Assembly: GCA_963969495.1 (NCBI GenBank)
Contig: OZ018326.1
Location: forward strand, 1 to 64,000
Length of the DNA stretch: 64,000 bases
Source of the DNA: Ceratothoa steindachneri
Lineage: Eukaryota > Arthropoda > Malacostraca > Isopoda > Cymothoidae
Direction: 5' to 3'
The notes beneath the pieces are model-generated. The model saw only the letters and a program-made list of their open reading frames with translations. It ran no database searches and was not told where the DNA came from. Shown here piece after piece: positions 10,068 to 21,185 of this stretch; position 1 is the stretch's first letter, and each line of letters begins with the position of its first letter. The translations under genes were made by a program, and so were the position numbers.

Positions 10068-12816
10068 ATGGACAACGTGAGTATACATATCAGCAAACTA
10101 AAGATCTTTTCTCTTAACGTCAGTGGCTGAATGGGAAAAAAATTCGTCTACTACAATATAATCCGTGAGGTAGACCCGGATATTGTCCTTATTGCTGAAC
10201 ACGGACTTAACCCAGAAACCGACCCTATAAAACTGTATAACCATACCACCATCAGGACTATCAAATCTAACGAGAGATATGACGGCGTCGCCCTTGCAGT
10301 GCGGAATGGCATCAAATTTAAAGAGATAAACGACTTAGAAGAATCGTATCTAGCGGTAAAAATTAATACGCTTATCGACGATTTAGTTATTGCAGTGGGG
10401 TACCAGCCACCAATGAGATCGTATTTGCCCGTGCCTAATTTTCTCCGCCTTTTTAGAAGGAACTGCTCACTGATTAACATCGGCGACCTAAATGCTCTCT
10501 GCATGGAAACAGGCTACACCACGGCATTCAATGGGGGCACGTAACTCCCTGAGGCTTCTTATGGAACGCAGCGTGGTAAATAAAGCAGGTCCAGATCCTC
10601 AACTACTCCCGACATCATACTAACGAATAACGGTTTCGCTCTGAACCAAAATACCGTCCCTGACCTTTATTCTCCGTCTGATCACCTTAGCATGGTCACT
10701 ACAATCTCGATCTCACCTATCCAGGTCATAATCCCCTCCCGTAAATGCTTGCCCAAGGCTGACTGGCTTGAATATAAGAGAGTCCTCCAAGATTATCGGA
10801 TAGAACCGTTGGACGGGTCTACCCTCGAGGACATAGATCGTCACTTCGAAGACCTTATAACCAAGATCAAGGAAGTAGATAGAGTAGCTATCCCGAGGGT
10901 TGAATATAAAACTCTCCCTGCTCCACGATGGAATGAGGAGATTACGTCAAGGAAAGACAGACTAGAGGAACTTACTGCAGAAATAAACGAGAATGGGAAC
11001 ACGGCGGTACGATACCGTGAACTTAGGAACCTGAGCATGGAAATCAAATATCTCATCAGCGAGGAGTCTAAGACAACTGGGATGGCATAATTGATAAGAT
11101 GGACGTGGAAACCGACCCCAGGAAATTTTGATCTCAGATTAGAAGGTTAAGTAGCACTCAGCAAAGTAAGACCGATATTACCATCACAGCTGAGGAAAGA
11201 ACGACCACCGAGGACCAAGAGATAGAATTCCACTTCAGAGAGAACTGGAGGGGAAAATTCGACATCACGGAGGAAGAAAACGACGATTTTGACTGGGAAT
11301 ATGAGGAAAAAGTCTTGTCCAACATGAAAGAGCGAGGACCAACCATAACGCCGTACCAATTCGTCGATCACACCCGACAATCAGAAGCCGAAGGAAAACC
11401 GTTCACTCATGAAGAACTCGAGACAGCCTTAAAGAACTTTAAGCAGAGGGCCCCTAGCATATCAGATTACCAAGGCGCACTTAGTGAATGCCCCTCCAAA
11501 CATTAATGAAGCCATACTAAGTCTCTTCAATGCCTGTTTAAACGTTGGCTAGTTCCCAGATCTACTCAAAAGGGCCAGAATGATCTTTATCTTGAAACCA
11601 GGGAAGCCAAAAAAGGAAGTAAAGAGTTACAGGCCCATTTCCCTTCTAGAATTTATTGGGAAACTTCTGGAGAAACTTCTGAACGACAGGTTAAAGAACC
11701 TTCTAGAAACAAGGGACGGATACAACAGGCAACAACATGGATTCCGTAGTCATCTCGGTACGGAAATTGCCCTTGCTCTTATGACAGAGTACATTGCAAA
11801 TGCAAAGGCCGAAAATAGGAGGGTGGACGAAGAACTCAGAAACGTGGCCTCTGCATTTGACAAGGTCTGGCTGCCTGGATTAAAGATCAAATTATGTAAC
11901 CTTGAGATGGAAACTAATATCACCAGAATCCTTTGTGATTATTTGGAGGATAGAGAGGCAACCATAAAAATCAATGATCACGAAGGGCAACCTTTTTCGT
12001 TGAACGCAGGGGTGCGTCAAGGGGGGTGTCTGAGCCCGACATTGTATACCATCTACACGAGTGACTTCCCTTTTCCTACTCGGAGATTACGCTATATATG
12101 TCCAGCTAGCCGAAGACATCACTCAAATTATAACAAGCGACTTACCAGTTCCTGTAGACGTCGCAAATAGGACAGCCGGGAAAATCAACAATCTCAACCT
12201 CTACGAAAAAAGGAATAAAATTCGCACGAATATGGATAAATTTAAAATTCTCCCTATCGGACGTACCAAAACGGCCGACATTAGAGCAAATGGCGAGTAC
12301 TATCCATATACCCAAGAAGCCCGAGTTCTGGGATTGAAGATTACGTCAAATGGGTATAACAATCATATTAAGAAGAAGGTCTCGCAAGCCAAGATCAAAC
12401 TGAGACAACTCTATAGGTTCAAAACACTCTCCTTCTGCAATAAGAGCAAGTTATATTTGGCCTTAGTCAGGCCAATCTTGCTATACCCCGCCGTTCCATT
12501 ACATTTGGCCAGCAAGACACAAATTCGCACCGCACTAGTAGTACAAAATCAAGTACTACGCTTCATCCTCGATCTCAGCCTACTAGACATGATCCCATTG
12601 ATTAGATTACACGAACTCGCAGGAATCGACCCCCTGAATGTGACGTTGCACAGAAGAGCGACAAGAATATGGAGGAGCATGCATAACTACTTACCCGAAA
12701 GAGTCATGCAGGATATAGAAATGCCCGAAATTGACAACCCAAATAGACATTACCAACAAGGATTTGCCAGCAGCCAACAGCGGTTGCAAGAATAGCTGGA
12801 ACCAATTTACAAATAA
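10068..12816 (+). pseudogene. LINE A2 ORF2 (endonuclease-reverse transcriptase), broken
   Basis: Starts MDNVSIHISKLKIFSLNVSG and meets TGA at 10128-10130, where other copies have Trp. Endonuclease motifs LIAEHG and NIGDLNA follow. A lesion at about 10540-10620 removes part of the region before PDI. Further frameshifts lie near 11090, 11500 and 12080, with a stop at 12793-12795 just before the C-terminal LEPIYK. RT landmarks: FILKPGKPKKEVKSYRPISL, GVRQGGCLSP (Pro to Arg), and YVQLAEDIT (the first catalytic Asp of LADD is now Glu). Inactive. Confidence 0.85.
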
Positions 12817-13087
12817 CTATTTCTCATCGGGAAAAACAATAAATATGAATATCCGAATAATTGGATGTTAAACTAAATATTACAAAATAAAAAGATCCGT
12901 AGTTGACAAAATTATAAATGAGTAAGACAATAAAAATATCAGTAGTGGACAAAACTACTTCAAAATAACAATAGTGACCAAGAAACAGAGATAGCTCTGA
13001 CTACAAAAACGCAAAAGTATGAAAACAAAGGCTTGAATGCTTGAATAGCATGCACGGAAGCATCACACAAGTGCATGGAAAGACATA

Positions 13088-13102
13088 GCCAGACGTACTG
13101 GC
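13088..13102 (+). other. 3'-UTR hairpin of A2
   Basis: GCCAG-ACGTA-CTGGC: 5-bp perfect stem and 5-base loop, about 92 bases before the element 3' end. Confidence 0.5.
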
Positions 13103-13194
13103 ACATCATTCTCTTACTAAAATAACACTTTTTCTATCTTTTACCTCTCTTACTATCACACCCTTTTTCTATCTCTTATGATCCTTAAACCCTT

Positions 13195-13372
13195 CCGAAT
13201 TTTTAGACTTGGAAGAAATCTACAAGAAAATTGAGCTCACCGAAAAGTTCACAGTCGGCAAAGGAGGAAAAGTCGAGGGAAGGAAATACAAGAACGCCAT
13301 CGATTTTTACCTTTTCTCCACGGGACTTCATGAACAAGATCTATTTTTGTACGGAGCTACGTATGGCCGACA
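13195..13372 (-). repeat. Gypsy 3' LTR, part 2
   Basis: Starts with the LINE target CCGAATTTTTAGACTTGG and ends at GTATGGCCGACA, i.e. TGTCGGCC reading inward on the minus strand, a proper TG start of an LTR. It is nearly identical to 57416-57593. The open frame here (LEEIYKKIELTEKF) is only LTR sequence and not a gene, since it recurs at 57.4 kb in the other LTR and is cut off at the LTR edge. Confidence 0.75.
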
Positions 13373-14600
13373 CTCAATGAAGTTCTTTGTAATCAGTTAG
13401 TAAGGGCATTTCGGTGATCTCGGAGACCTTCCTAGCTGGAGGGCTCAATCCTGCAGCTGAGACATGGTGGCCCAGGTAATCGATTTCTTCCTTCATGAAC
13501 TCGCACTTTTCCATAGAAATTCGAAGGTTGTTTTCTGCCAATATTTTGAAAACTTGCTCTATATTCTCCACATGCTCGTCTATATTCTCCGAAAATATCA
13601 AAATATCGTCAACATAGACAAAAACGAACGCCAAGCCTCGAAATAAATTGTCCATGTGGCGTTGGAAGGTGCAACTAGTATTCTTCAGACCAAATGGTAG
13701 CCTTAAATATTACCACAGCCCAAAGGGAGTTGAGACAGTAGTCTTCTCAATGTCCGCTGGATTCATTGGAATCTGGTGGTAGGCTTGTACTAAATCCAGG
13801 CGAGAGAAAACTTTCTTGCCATGAAGATGGTCTACCATGCTCTGAATCCTTGGCAGGGGATATCTGTCCGCTTTCGTCATCGCATTGGAATGGGTGAAGA
13901 CCATGAAGATTTCGACGGCCGCACCACACCTTCTTTCAACAGTCTCGAAAGTCGCTTCTGCAATTTGTAGTTTCTCCATTGGAAGTGGCCTGGGGCGAGC
14001 GAAAGCTGGCGGGGCGCTACCCATCTCAATTGTGTGAACAACCGAATTAGCCGGTGGTGAACAAACGTCAACACACCTCGGGTTATATATACACTCATAT
14101 TTGCGGAGAAATGTCCTGCGCTTAGGTGGGATATGCGAGAGGTCATTAATGATTAACGAGATCACTGGTTTGTTTGACTGCTTCACTTTAGAAACTAGGC
14201 TAGTCTGGTTATCAATTAGGACACCACGAGCACAGTCTACTAATAGGTTAAAATGAGCAAGAAAATCGGCGCCTAATAATGGCGACGTAATATCTGCTAC
14301 TACGAACGTCCATTTAAATCAACGTCGCAGGGTAGGGATGCCTATTTCCAATTGAACTTCTCCGTGGACTCTTATCTTTCCTCCATTAGCCGTCGCAATG
14401 TTAACACCAAAATTGCGCATCACACATAATTGCACTAAATTAAATGGAATTAAGGACACGCTCGCGCTAGTGTCTATTAGAAATTCGCACATCCTCTCAT
14501 TAATACGTGCAGCGACAGTGAGAAGAGTCGGCACGCCGGTCGTCGCATTTACTGCGGCTTGCTGATCTCGTTTTCCGAGTGATGGGGAAGACGGTCTAGA
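13373..14600 (-). pseudogene. Gypsy pol: protease and reverse transcriptase, truncated
   Basis: Minus-strand pol in several frames. Protease piece (14319-14534): MCEFLIDTSASVSLIPFNLV, an aspartic protease site where DTG[AS] has become DTSA. Then come WTFVVADITSPLLGADFLAH and NPRCVDVCSP... VHTIE, the usual linker to RT. RT: RYPLPRIQSMVDHL, FSRLDLVQAYHQIPM (catalytic Asp), VSTPFGLW followed by a stop, then FVFVYVDDILIFSENIDEH (intact YVDD) and the block up to LLTDYKELH. Here the reading meets the 3' LTR, so the end of RT, RNase H and integrase are deleted. Stops or frameshifts near 14310, 14190 and 13710. The real product would be cut from a Gag-Pol polyprotein. The clade looks like the arthropod gypsy group with HIE-T-GPP-ARPRRL-type linkers. 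Confidence 0.8.
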
Positions 14601-14712
14601 CGATGGCTACATTTGAAGATTCTCACCTTGCTTTGGCCATGTGCACCACGGTTTACAGTACCTCGCACTAGACTCATAGTATAAGTATGTACGGCATACC
14701 ATTGGCTTTTTG
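14600..14712 (-). pseudogene. Gypsy gag zinc-knuckle fragment with target duplication
   Basis: Minus reading KKPMVCRTYLYYESSARYC then KPWCTW, a decayed version of the single nucleocapsid knuckle that ends gag in this gypsy group. The gag reading upstream is cut at the same KPMV codons at 19719-19734. ATACCATTGGCTTTTTG (14696-14712) and ATACCATTGGTTTTTG (19719-19734) form the target duplication of element C. Confidence 0.6.
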
Positions 14713-15216
14713 CCGGATAGCGGAAAAAAATTTCTTAAGAAGAACCATACGCAATCTACACCTTCAACTTTGGGAGACGAAATTGATCGTTTTTGCATCG
14801 TTGCCAATTCAAGATTGAAGAAACAGAAGATACCACAACTGTCAGACGAGACGATTACTGGACTCTTACAAAAGGACGAACTCTCTCTTTCCTATCCACC
14901 CTCTTTATGGCGAGTCGGGTAGGGAAGCTTGAAGTCTCCATAGATACCTTCTTGTGCAGGAGCCATATCTGAACCGGGCGGCTAACTCGGCGCAGGCCGA
15001 AGCTTAGCCCGAGACGGGTTAGACCCCGTGTGAGCGGCGGACACAAGTTTGGTGGAGCAAAAACTCATAGGGCTAGGGTTTAGGTAGGTAGGTAGGGAAT
15101 AACGACTCGCCAGCTGAATAAGCTGGTGAACATAAACGGATATAGCAGCACCTATATCTACCTACTCTTTTCATCCTCTTAGCTAATGGAAAAAAAAGAA
15201 CTCTGATAATAAGAAG

Positions 15217-16754
15217 ATGGACATCACTAAACGGGTCCATTTGCGCGTCTTGAAGGGCGCGCAAAAACCCGACAGAACCAGCGTCTTCCGAATAATCTAC
15301 GGGGAACTTGGAGTAGTGCAAGTTAAGTTACTAGACTACACGAATTCATATATAGCAATCTGCCAAAACGACAGAGATGTTGACAAAATCCTTTCGGGAA
15401 GAGCGAGCGAGGAATTCACAAGGATTGGGCTGGAAGCAAAAGTGCCCCCCCAAATAGAAGCCCAGAAGACGGTTTACTGCCGCCAAATTGACCCCTGGAT
15501 ATGGGACCACAACGCAGACGAGATAAAGGAAGAGATCGAGACAGCACAACAATGGGCGGGGGTAAAGCAGATGATTAAGTTTACGAATCAAGCAACCAAT
15601 ACAGAATACTCTCACGTATTTAAGGTTATTTTTTGGGAAACTAGTATGGCTGCAAAGGCAAGAGAGTCGGGTATTATCGCATTTAATTTGAAAATTACAC
15701 CTGAGCAAGTAAAAACCGACGAATTCATTAGCATACTAACATGCTTCAATTGCTACGCGCTCGAGAAGCATAATACAAGGGACTGCCAGGCCAGAGATAT
15801 AAAATGGTACTCCGAGTGCAGCGAGAAGAACCATACGTGGCGGGAATGCAGGTCACAGTTAAAAAGATGTCTGAACTGCAGTGGGAATCACCGCACCCGT
15901 TGAAAAGAGAACAAATTGAGAATAAGAGAAGAGAGAAGGCGAAGGCAGAGGAGGAAAGGCAGAACCTCACATTCGCCAAGGTAGCTATAGCCACAGCTGA
16001 AAAGATCCAGCCGGTGATGAATGTGATTAAAGTCAAACAGGGGGAGTCACTCAACATATTAGCTTGCGTTAAACGTAACTAATCCAGGCTCTTACTCTAG
16101 AGAACTAAATCTGATGCTAAAAAATAACGGCTTAGAGGAGATGTGGTTCCCGGAGAACCCACCATCAGCGGATATCCTAAGCATCCAGTATAAGCCAACG
16201 AAACCAAACCAGACCCAAGCACAGCAAAAGGCCGCTAGCCAGGAGAAAACCACGGAAGCCAACAGGGCAGCGAATAGAGACCCGAGGCTAAGGAAGAATG
16301 CAGAGAAAGAACATGAGGATGTAATGGAAATAGAGGTTGCCACAGGCAACCAAAATAACAAAGATGAAAAAGCAGCAAGCCAGACCCGAGAAGAACCGAG
16401 CCAAGCTCCCCCCCCCCCCCCACAAAGCCTGCAAGAGAAGAGAATGAAGAGCAACAAAGATTTAACTTGAAGATCTATGCCTCCGAGGAAAAACCCTTCC
16501 CCGACGACAATGAAGAACTAACCCAAGGCATTAAAAAGGGAGTATACAAATACGAATACGAAGGCCCATACTCAGAACGGGAAGTATTCACAATGCTAAC
16601 AACAGGCAAACTAGAAATCCCGCAGGAAATGCGCAGTACGCTGAAGAACGAGGAATTACAGAAGAAGAGAAGTGGAAGGACAAAATCGCCCACCGAGCGC
16701 GAAGCGTATAAGGCAGAGAGAAGAGGAAGCAGGGAGGAAGGAAAACATAAGTAA
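15217..16754 (+). pseudogene. LINE C ORF1 (CCHC RNA-binding protein), broken
   Basis: MDITKRVHLRVLKGAQKPDR opens a 228-codon stretch resembling ORF1 of family A: VFRIIYGELGVVQVKLLDYT, AICQNDRDVDKIL and QIDPWIWDHNADEIKEEIE. Knuckles: CFNCYALEKHNTRDC, then YSECSEKNHTWREC (first Cys lost to Tyr) and CLNCSGNHRTR followed by a TGA where the last Cys would come. The rest continues in other frames: 15890-16100, 16114-16470 (MLKNNGLEEMWFPENPPS; Pro-rich linker from a C10 run) and 16467-16754, with GVYKYEYEGPYSEREVFTM, the equivalent of the A-family C-terminal block. At least three lesions. The stop TAA (16752-16754) overlaps the ORF2 ATG. Confidence 0.8.
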
Positions 16755-19386
16755 TGGCCCAGGGAAGAAAATTTAAGATAATATGTCACAACGTGGCTGG
16801 TTGGAACGATAAAAGATTCTCTCTGAGCAATACGTACCTAAGAGAAGATCCAGACATCATATTGCTAAGCGAGATAAATTACACCATAATCAGTAAGACC
16901 ACTAACGATATCAATTACGACGGCGTCGCTATGGCAATCCGCAATGATATAGTCTACAAAAACCTAAAGGACCTAGACGAATCATATCTGGCAATAAGCG
17001 TAAAAACAGCGACAGGCTACCAACCCCCAAGGAGAGATTTTTTACCCCTGCACAATTTTACAGATATATTTGGCCACAGAGACCAAACGGTATCATGGGC
17101 GATTTAAATGCCAGGAGTAGAGCCTCAGGCTACAATCGTCACTACAATAGAGCCGAGAGAAACCTCGACCAACTACTGGAAAGAGGGATAGCAGAGCGCC
17201 TGGGACCCAACTTTCCAACATATCTAAGCCAGAACAACGCTACAAAACCGGATTTAGTTTTGGCTACCCCGAACCTTCAGTTCAACTATATTATTGAGAG
17301 AGGTCCTCCTTCAACTAGCAACCATGAGATGGTGGTCATGACTTTGTCCATGGAGCCCATCCAAGTCAAGTGCCCGCCGAGAAAATCGTATAGACAGGAC
17401 GATTGGACCAACTACGAAGAAGAGCTCGCTAATTACGAACAGAGAGACCTGACCGAGGCCTCGCAGGAGGAAATTGACGAAGAGATCGGTGACATCATGG
17501 AGGCGCTTGTCAGGGCTGATAAGAAATACATTCCTACAACAACATACAAAACATTGCCACATCCAATAAGATCATCCCAGATAATAAATCTCGAGAATGA
17601 GTATGAAATCACGAGGAACTCAATCGAGCAAAATGGCCTACAGAGAGGTGACCGTGCAAAGCTGCGACGAGTGAAGAACGAGCTGTTAGAAGAAATAAAA
17701 GTAGACAGGAACAGAAGATGGGACCTTTTCGTGGAAGCCATGGACGAGGATTTGAACCCTACCAAAATATGGGAAAAAATCAACATAGCCAGAGGAAAGA
17801 GAAAACAGAGGCTAAAAATCAAACTTCAGAACTAGGATGGAAGGGAGAAGGAACCCCAGGAAGTTGAAGAAGCGTTCCGGGAACATTGGAGGAGGATATT
17901 TGATATCTCCCCCAATGAAAACGAGGATTTTGACGGCGACCACGAAACAAGAGTGGTAGAAGAACTGGAGCAAAACCGCCTAGAAATAGTACCCAACATA
18001 GCTGCTTCACCAACGCTATTAGCAGACCAAGGAATCGAGCCAATAACGCTACAAGAGATTCAAAGAACGCTCAAGAACACCAAACAGAAGGCACCTAGGG
18101 CATCAGGTATAACGAAGGAGAATTTGATACGCGCACCAGCCAACTTTTTGCCGCGGATAGCGGCAGTGTTTAACGCCTCCCTAAGCGCAGGAGACTTTCC
18201 GGATGCGCTAAAGAAGGGAAAAATTATTTTTCTACCAAGACCCGGCAAGCCACCAAACAACCCCGGAAACTTCAGGCCAATAACGCTCCTAGAAACAGTG
18301 GCAAAATTAATGGAGAGGGCGATTAATGACAGGCTCGTCAAGCACTTGGAAGAGAGGGTGCTGATTCCAAACCACCAACACGGATTCAGGAAAAATACGA
18401 ACACCGAGAATGCCCTAGCCATTCTGGTAGAAGCACTTGCGGAGGCAAAGTATGAGAAAAACTATACTGAAATCGTACTTAGAGACGTCCAAAAGGCGTT
18501 TGATAAGGTATGGAGACCTGGTCTAAAGTACAAGGTCAAAAGACTAGAGCTACCCTCCCCCCTAACAAAATGCCTTTGCGATTATGTCACCGATAGAACA
18601 GCGTTTATCTCAGTAGCAGGCTACGAGGGCCCGGAATTCGAAGTGCTACAAGGTGTCCCCCAAGGGGGCCGTATAAGCCCAACTCTCTACAGTGTACATA
18701 CAATGGATCTGCCAAGGCCAGTCCACGAAACCACAACCTATATACAATTCGCCAACGACATCACAATAGTAGCAAACAGCACTTACAGATATCCCCCAAC
18801 CATGGCCAGAATTACAGCTGCAGAAATTGCCAAAATCAATGAATTCAAGCGCAAATGAAAAATCCGAACAAATCCGGGAAAGTTCTCAATCATTCCAGTA
18901 GGGAGACGCCTGACTTCGAGGTAGAGATTGAAGAGAAAAGATATCAATATGTGAAAGAAGGAACAGTGCTCGGGCTAAAAATCACCCGGAATGGCTACTA
19001 CAAACATATTGCGAATAGAATAAACCAGGCTAAGGTACAAGTAGCAAAGCTATTTCAACTGAGGAAAATATATAACGCCATCTGCAAAGCGACATTACTC
19101 TACCCAGCTATACCACTGAACCGCCTCTCAAAATCAAGTGCAATTAAACTACAACACGTACAAAACTCAGCGGTGTATATTATTACTAATACGAGAAGGC
19201 GTGAACACAGAAGAAAGAGATCTTCACAATGAAATAGAGCTCTCAAGTACAAATGTGTCCCTACACAGAAGAGCAGTAAAGGTGTGGGACAAACTAGATC
19301 GCATAATGTCTGACGACGAAAAAAAGAGCCATAGAAATACCACAAAACCACAGAGAGAACAACCGAGACAGTTTCAGAAGTGGTAG
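16754..19386 (+). pseudogene. LINE C ORF2 (endonuclease-reverse transcriptase), broken
   Basis: MAQGRKFKIICHNVAGWNDK starts the endonuclease; LLSEI follows, then a frameshift near 17090 leads to MGDLNARSRASGY and TSNHEMVVMT (17095-17835). A TAG at about 17833 is followed by the RT segment (to 18858): FLPRPGKPPNNPGNFRPITL, IVLRDVQKAFDKVW, GVPQGGRISPTLY and YIQFANDITIV, where the catalytic pair ADD is AND. A TGA at 18856-18858 and a frameshift before 18920 lead to LGLKITRNGYYKHI (18855-19232), then another break to the C-terminus NVSLHRRAVKVWDKL (to 19386). No RNase H. Same domain order as family A ORF2 but strongly diverged. Confidence 0.8.
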
Positions 19387-19586
19387 ACCCGACTCGAGGG
19401 AGGAACAGCCCCCAAGGTATATTGCAAGGTAAGATTGCAGAATCAAGAAAAAATAGCACCAAAGGAAATCCGCAAGAAAAAATGAACCAAAAAATGAAAA
19501 ACATCGACGAACAACAGAGGCGCGAGAGCCCCAACAAAGAACTGAAAAATAATAGGAAAAAATAAAGATTAAGAATCAAAGAGATG

Positions 19587-19600
19587 GCTGGTCACCCAGC
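19587..19600 (+). other. 3'-end hairpin of element C
   Basis: GCTGG-TCAC-CCAGC: 5-bp perfect stem with a 4-base loop, ahead of a pyrimidine-rich tail. It is in the same relative place as the GCCAG/CTGGC hairpin of family A but different in sequence. Confidence 0.4.
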
Positions 19601-19678
19601 AACTAACTCTAACTCTTACTCATTCCTCTTCACCACTATATCCTAACTATCCTATCCACTATACTATGACTATTCACT

Positions 19679-20509
19679 TTAAAAAAAATTTCTATCGTTT
19701 TCAAGACGTAAGACGTAAGATACCATTGGTTTTTGATTCCGATGAAAAGGGCGTATCCCAAACGGTATACCTTTTGAATAATTCCTATCTCTATTATACT
19801 TATTATGCACAAACCTAGGTTGATCACCCCTAAGATATACGCTGACGGGCACGGAACGCGAATTTTTAAATTGCACATTATTTACCGGCGGGTTGACACT
19901 AAGAGCACCTATATCGGGGAACGCACAATCATCACTAGTTTGACTCTTATTTATGTTATAGCACTGTGCCTTGTAAAACGGCATGAGTTCATCAGCGAGT
20001 TTCCCCAACTGGGCAAAAGTTAAGTCCTTTTGCGTGGCAAAGATGGGGGCGATGTTGGGAGGTTGAAACTGGATGAACTTGTGTCTCACCAAGTCCTCCC
20101 CCACTTCAACTTGCAGCGCTGTCCTCTGTAGCTCTTCAAGACTCACTGAAGGTCGTTTGGTCTGCGGAGAAGACGCGATTAACTTGTCGAAGAGCTCAGG
20201 TTTTGTCCTCTCAAAAAGTCCTACGATTTCTGTTAGTAGGAGCGAGTAATTCTGCGACGAGAGTACTGCAGCTGGGAGGCGATCGACCGTCTCGGGAGGT
20301 AACGAAGCCAGAATATGGTAAAATTTCGTCTCCTCTCGTTGTATCCTCGAAATGTGAAATTGCGCCTCCACAATTTTAAACCATACAGCGACTGCTGCTT
20401 CATTAAAAACAGGAGGTCTGATTGAGATCGCGTTTGCGAGTTCCACTTCTTGGTGTGGGAGAAATTGAGCAGCTTGTTGAAGTCTTGATGCATCACCTAG
20501 CGAATCCAT
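19679..20509 (-). CDS. gag: Gypsy Gag, 3'-interrupted
   Basis: 276 codons from ATG (20507-20509, minus): MDSLGDASRLQQAAQFLP, then ISIRPPVFNEAAVAVWFKIVEA, FHISRIQREETKFYHILASL, LPAAVLSSQNYSLLLTEIVG and LGKLADELMPFY. This is the capsid-type Gag of arthropod gypsy elements (pattern PPxF...WF..VEAQF...I..E..KF...LASLP). It lies 36 bases after the primer site, as expected. The original reading continued through NQKPMV into the knuckle at 14600-14712; after KPMV the present frame runs into the 3' tail of inserted element C, so the last dozen or so codons are foreign. No internal stop, making this the best-preserved gypsy part. It would assemble the virus-like particle in the cytoplasm. Not functional as a unit, because knuckle and pol are displaced. 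Confidence 0.75.
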   Translation of the reverse strand: MDSLGDASRLQQAAQFLPHQEVELANAISIRPPVFNEAAVAVWFKIVEAQFHISRIQREETKFYHILASLPPETVDRLPAAVLSSQNYSLLLTEIVGLFERTKPELFDKLIASSPQTKRPSVSLEELQRTALQVEVGEDLVRHKFIQFQPPNIAPIFATQKDLTFAQLGKLADELMPFYKAQCYNINKSQTSDDCAFPDIGALSVNPPVNNVQFKNSRSVPVSVYLRGDQPRFVHNKYNRDRNYSKGIPFGIRPFHRNQKPMVSYVLRLENDRNFF

Positions 20510-20544
20510 TTTGTAGAATGATCACTTATATCGTACGACGAAGA

Positions 20545-20554
20545 GGGGTCACCA
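20545..20554 (-). promoter_or_regulatory. Gypsy primer-binding site
   Basis: Minus-strand TGGTGACCCC directly after the 5' LTR end (…CTATAAC). The TGG start fits pairing with a tRNA 3' CCA end. tRNA identity not assigned. Confidence 0.5.
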
Positions 20555-20644
20555 GTTATAGGGTCTGAGTAAGTTATAGTATTCTCTCTCTCTAGTTTTG
20601 CAGGCTGGGTTAAGTGATCATCAGCTTCCCTATGGGATGAAGGA

Positions 20645-20700
<56 letters not shown>

Positions 20701-20820
20701 CTGGATTCTTTATTCCTATGTATTTATAGCCAGAATAAGATTTGAATATGGTGAACAAGGAATATAACGTTTCTTCTTAAAACAACAATAATTTTCTGAT
20801 TCTTCTGACTGATTTTTATA
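20555..20820 (-). repeat. Gypsy 5' LTR, part 1, with (TA)n expansion
   Basis: Counterpart of 4066-4320. Contains about 25 TA units (20647-20698) where the other LTR has about five. It ends in TGATTTTTATA (20810-20820), the left target duplication of LINE copy AM. The LTR resumes at 32744. Confidence 0.8.
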
Positions 20821-20877
20821 AAGGATTCAAGGATCGTAAAAGATAGAAAAAGTGGTACTTTAGTAAGAGAATGATGT

Positions 20878-20892
20878 GCCAGTACGTCTGGC
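20878..20892 (-). other. 3'-UTR hairpin of AM
   Basis: GCCAG-ACGTA-CTGGC on the minus strand, about 58 bases before the element 3' end. Confidence 0.5.
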
Positions 20893-21185
20893 TATGGCTT
20901 TCCATGCACTTGTATGATGCTTCCGTGCATGTTATTTAAGCATTCGAGCCTTTGTTTTAATACTTTTGAACTTTTGTAGCAAGAGCTATCACTATTTCTT
21001 GGTCACTTAGTTATTTTGATGTAGTTTTATCCACTACTGATAATTTTATTGTGCCTTATTCATTTATCATCTTGTCCACTACGGATCTTTTTTTTTTCCA
21101 CTACGGATCTTTTTATTTTGTAATATTCAGTTTAACATCCAATTATTCGGATATTTATTTTAATTGTTTTTCCGGTGAGAAATAG

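Larger units (their letters stand above)
8071..13194 (+). mobile_element. LINE copy A2, full length, degraded
   Basis: Full-length A element beginning GACTGCGCTTCGC, preceded by AGAATTTTTA and followed by CCGAATTTTTAGAC, so it is flanked by its own target duplication and sits directly behind A1. The 5' UTR (8071-8582) contains a GC-rich conserved block around 8340-8480 (CCTGTAGAGACCACCGG and a GGGGGC-rich stretch). ORF1 is 8583-10066 and ORF2 10068-12816. The 3' UTR (12817-13194) contains GATCCGTAGTTGACAAA near 12895, a hairpin at 13088-13102, and the pyrimidine-rich end ATCCTTAAACCCTT. Confidence 0.85.
14713..19718 (+). mobile_element. LINE element C, inserted in gypsy gag
   Basis: A second LINE family, distantly related to A in both ORFs, about 5.0 kb and probably full length. 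It is bounded by a 16-17-bp near-perfect target duplication ATACCATTGG[C]TTTTTG. 5' UTR 14713-15216 (a few short ORFs, none convincing), ORF1 15217-16754, ORF2 from 16754 to about 19386. The 3' region holds a hairpin at 19587-19600 and a pyrimidine-rich stretch, then AAAAAAAATTTC and repeats of ACGTAAG at the tail. ORF1 stop and ORF2 start overlap as TAATG. Confidence 0.8.

Noticed and set aside
13209..13400. Open frame LEEIYKKIELTEKF..., also at 57406-57726, looking like a conserved small gene
   Set aside because: Both copies lie within gypsy LTR sequence and share exact limits with it; the frames run out into unrelated sequence on each side.
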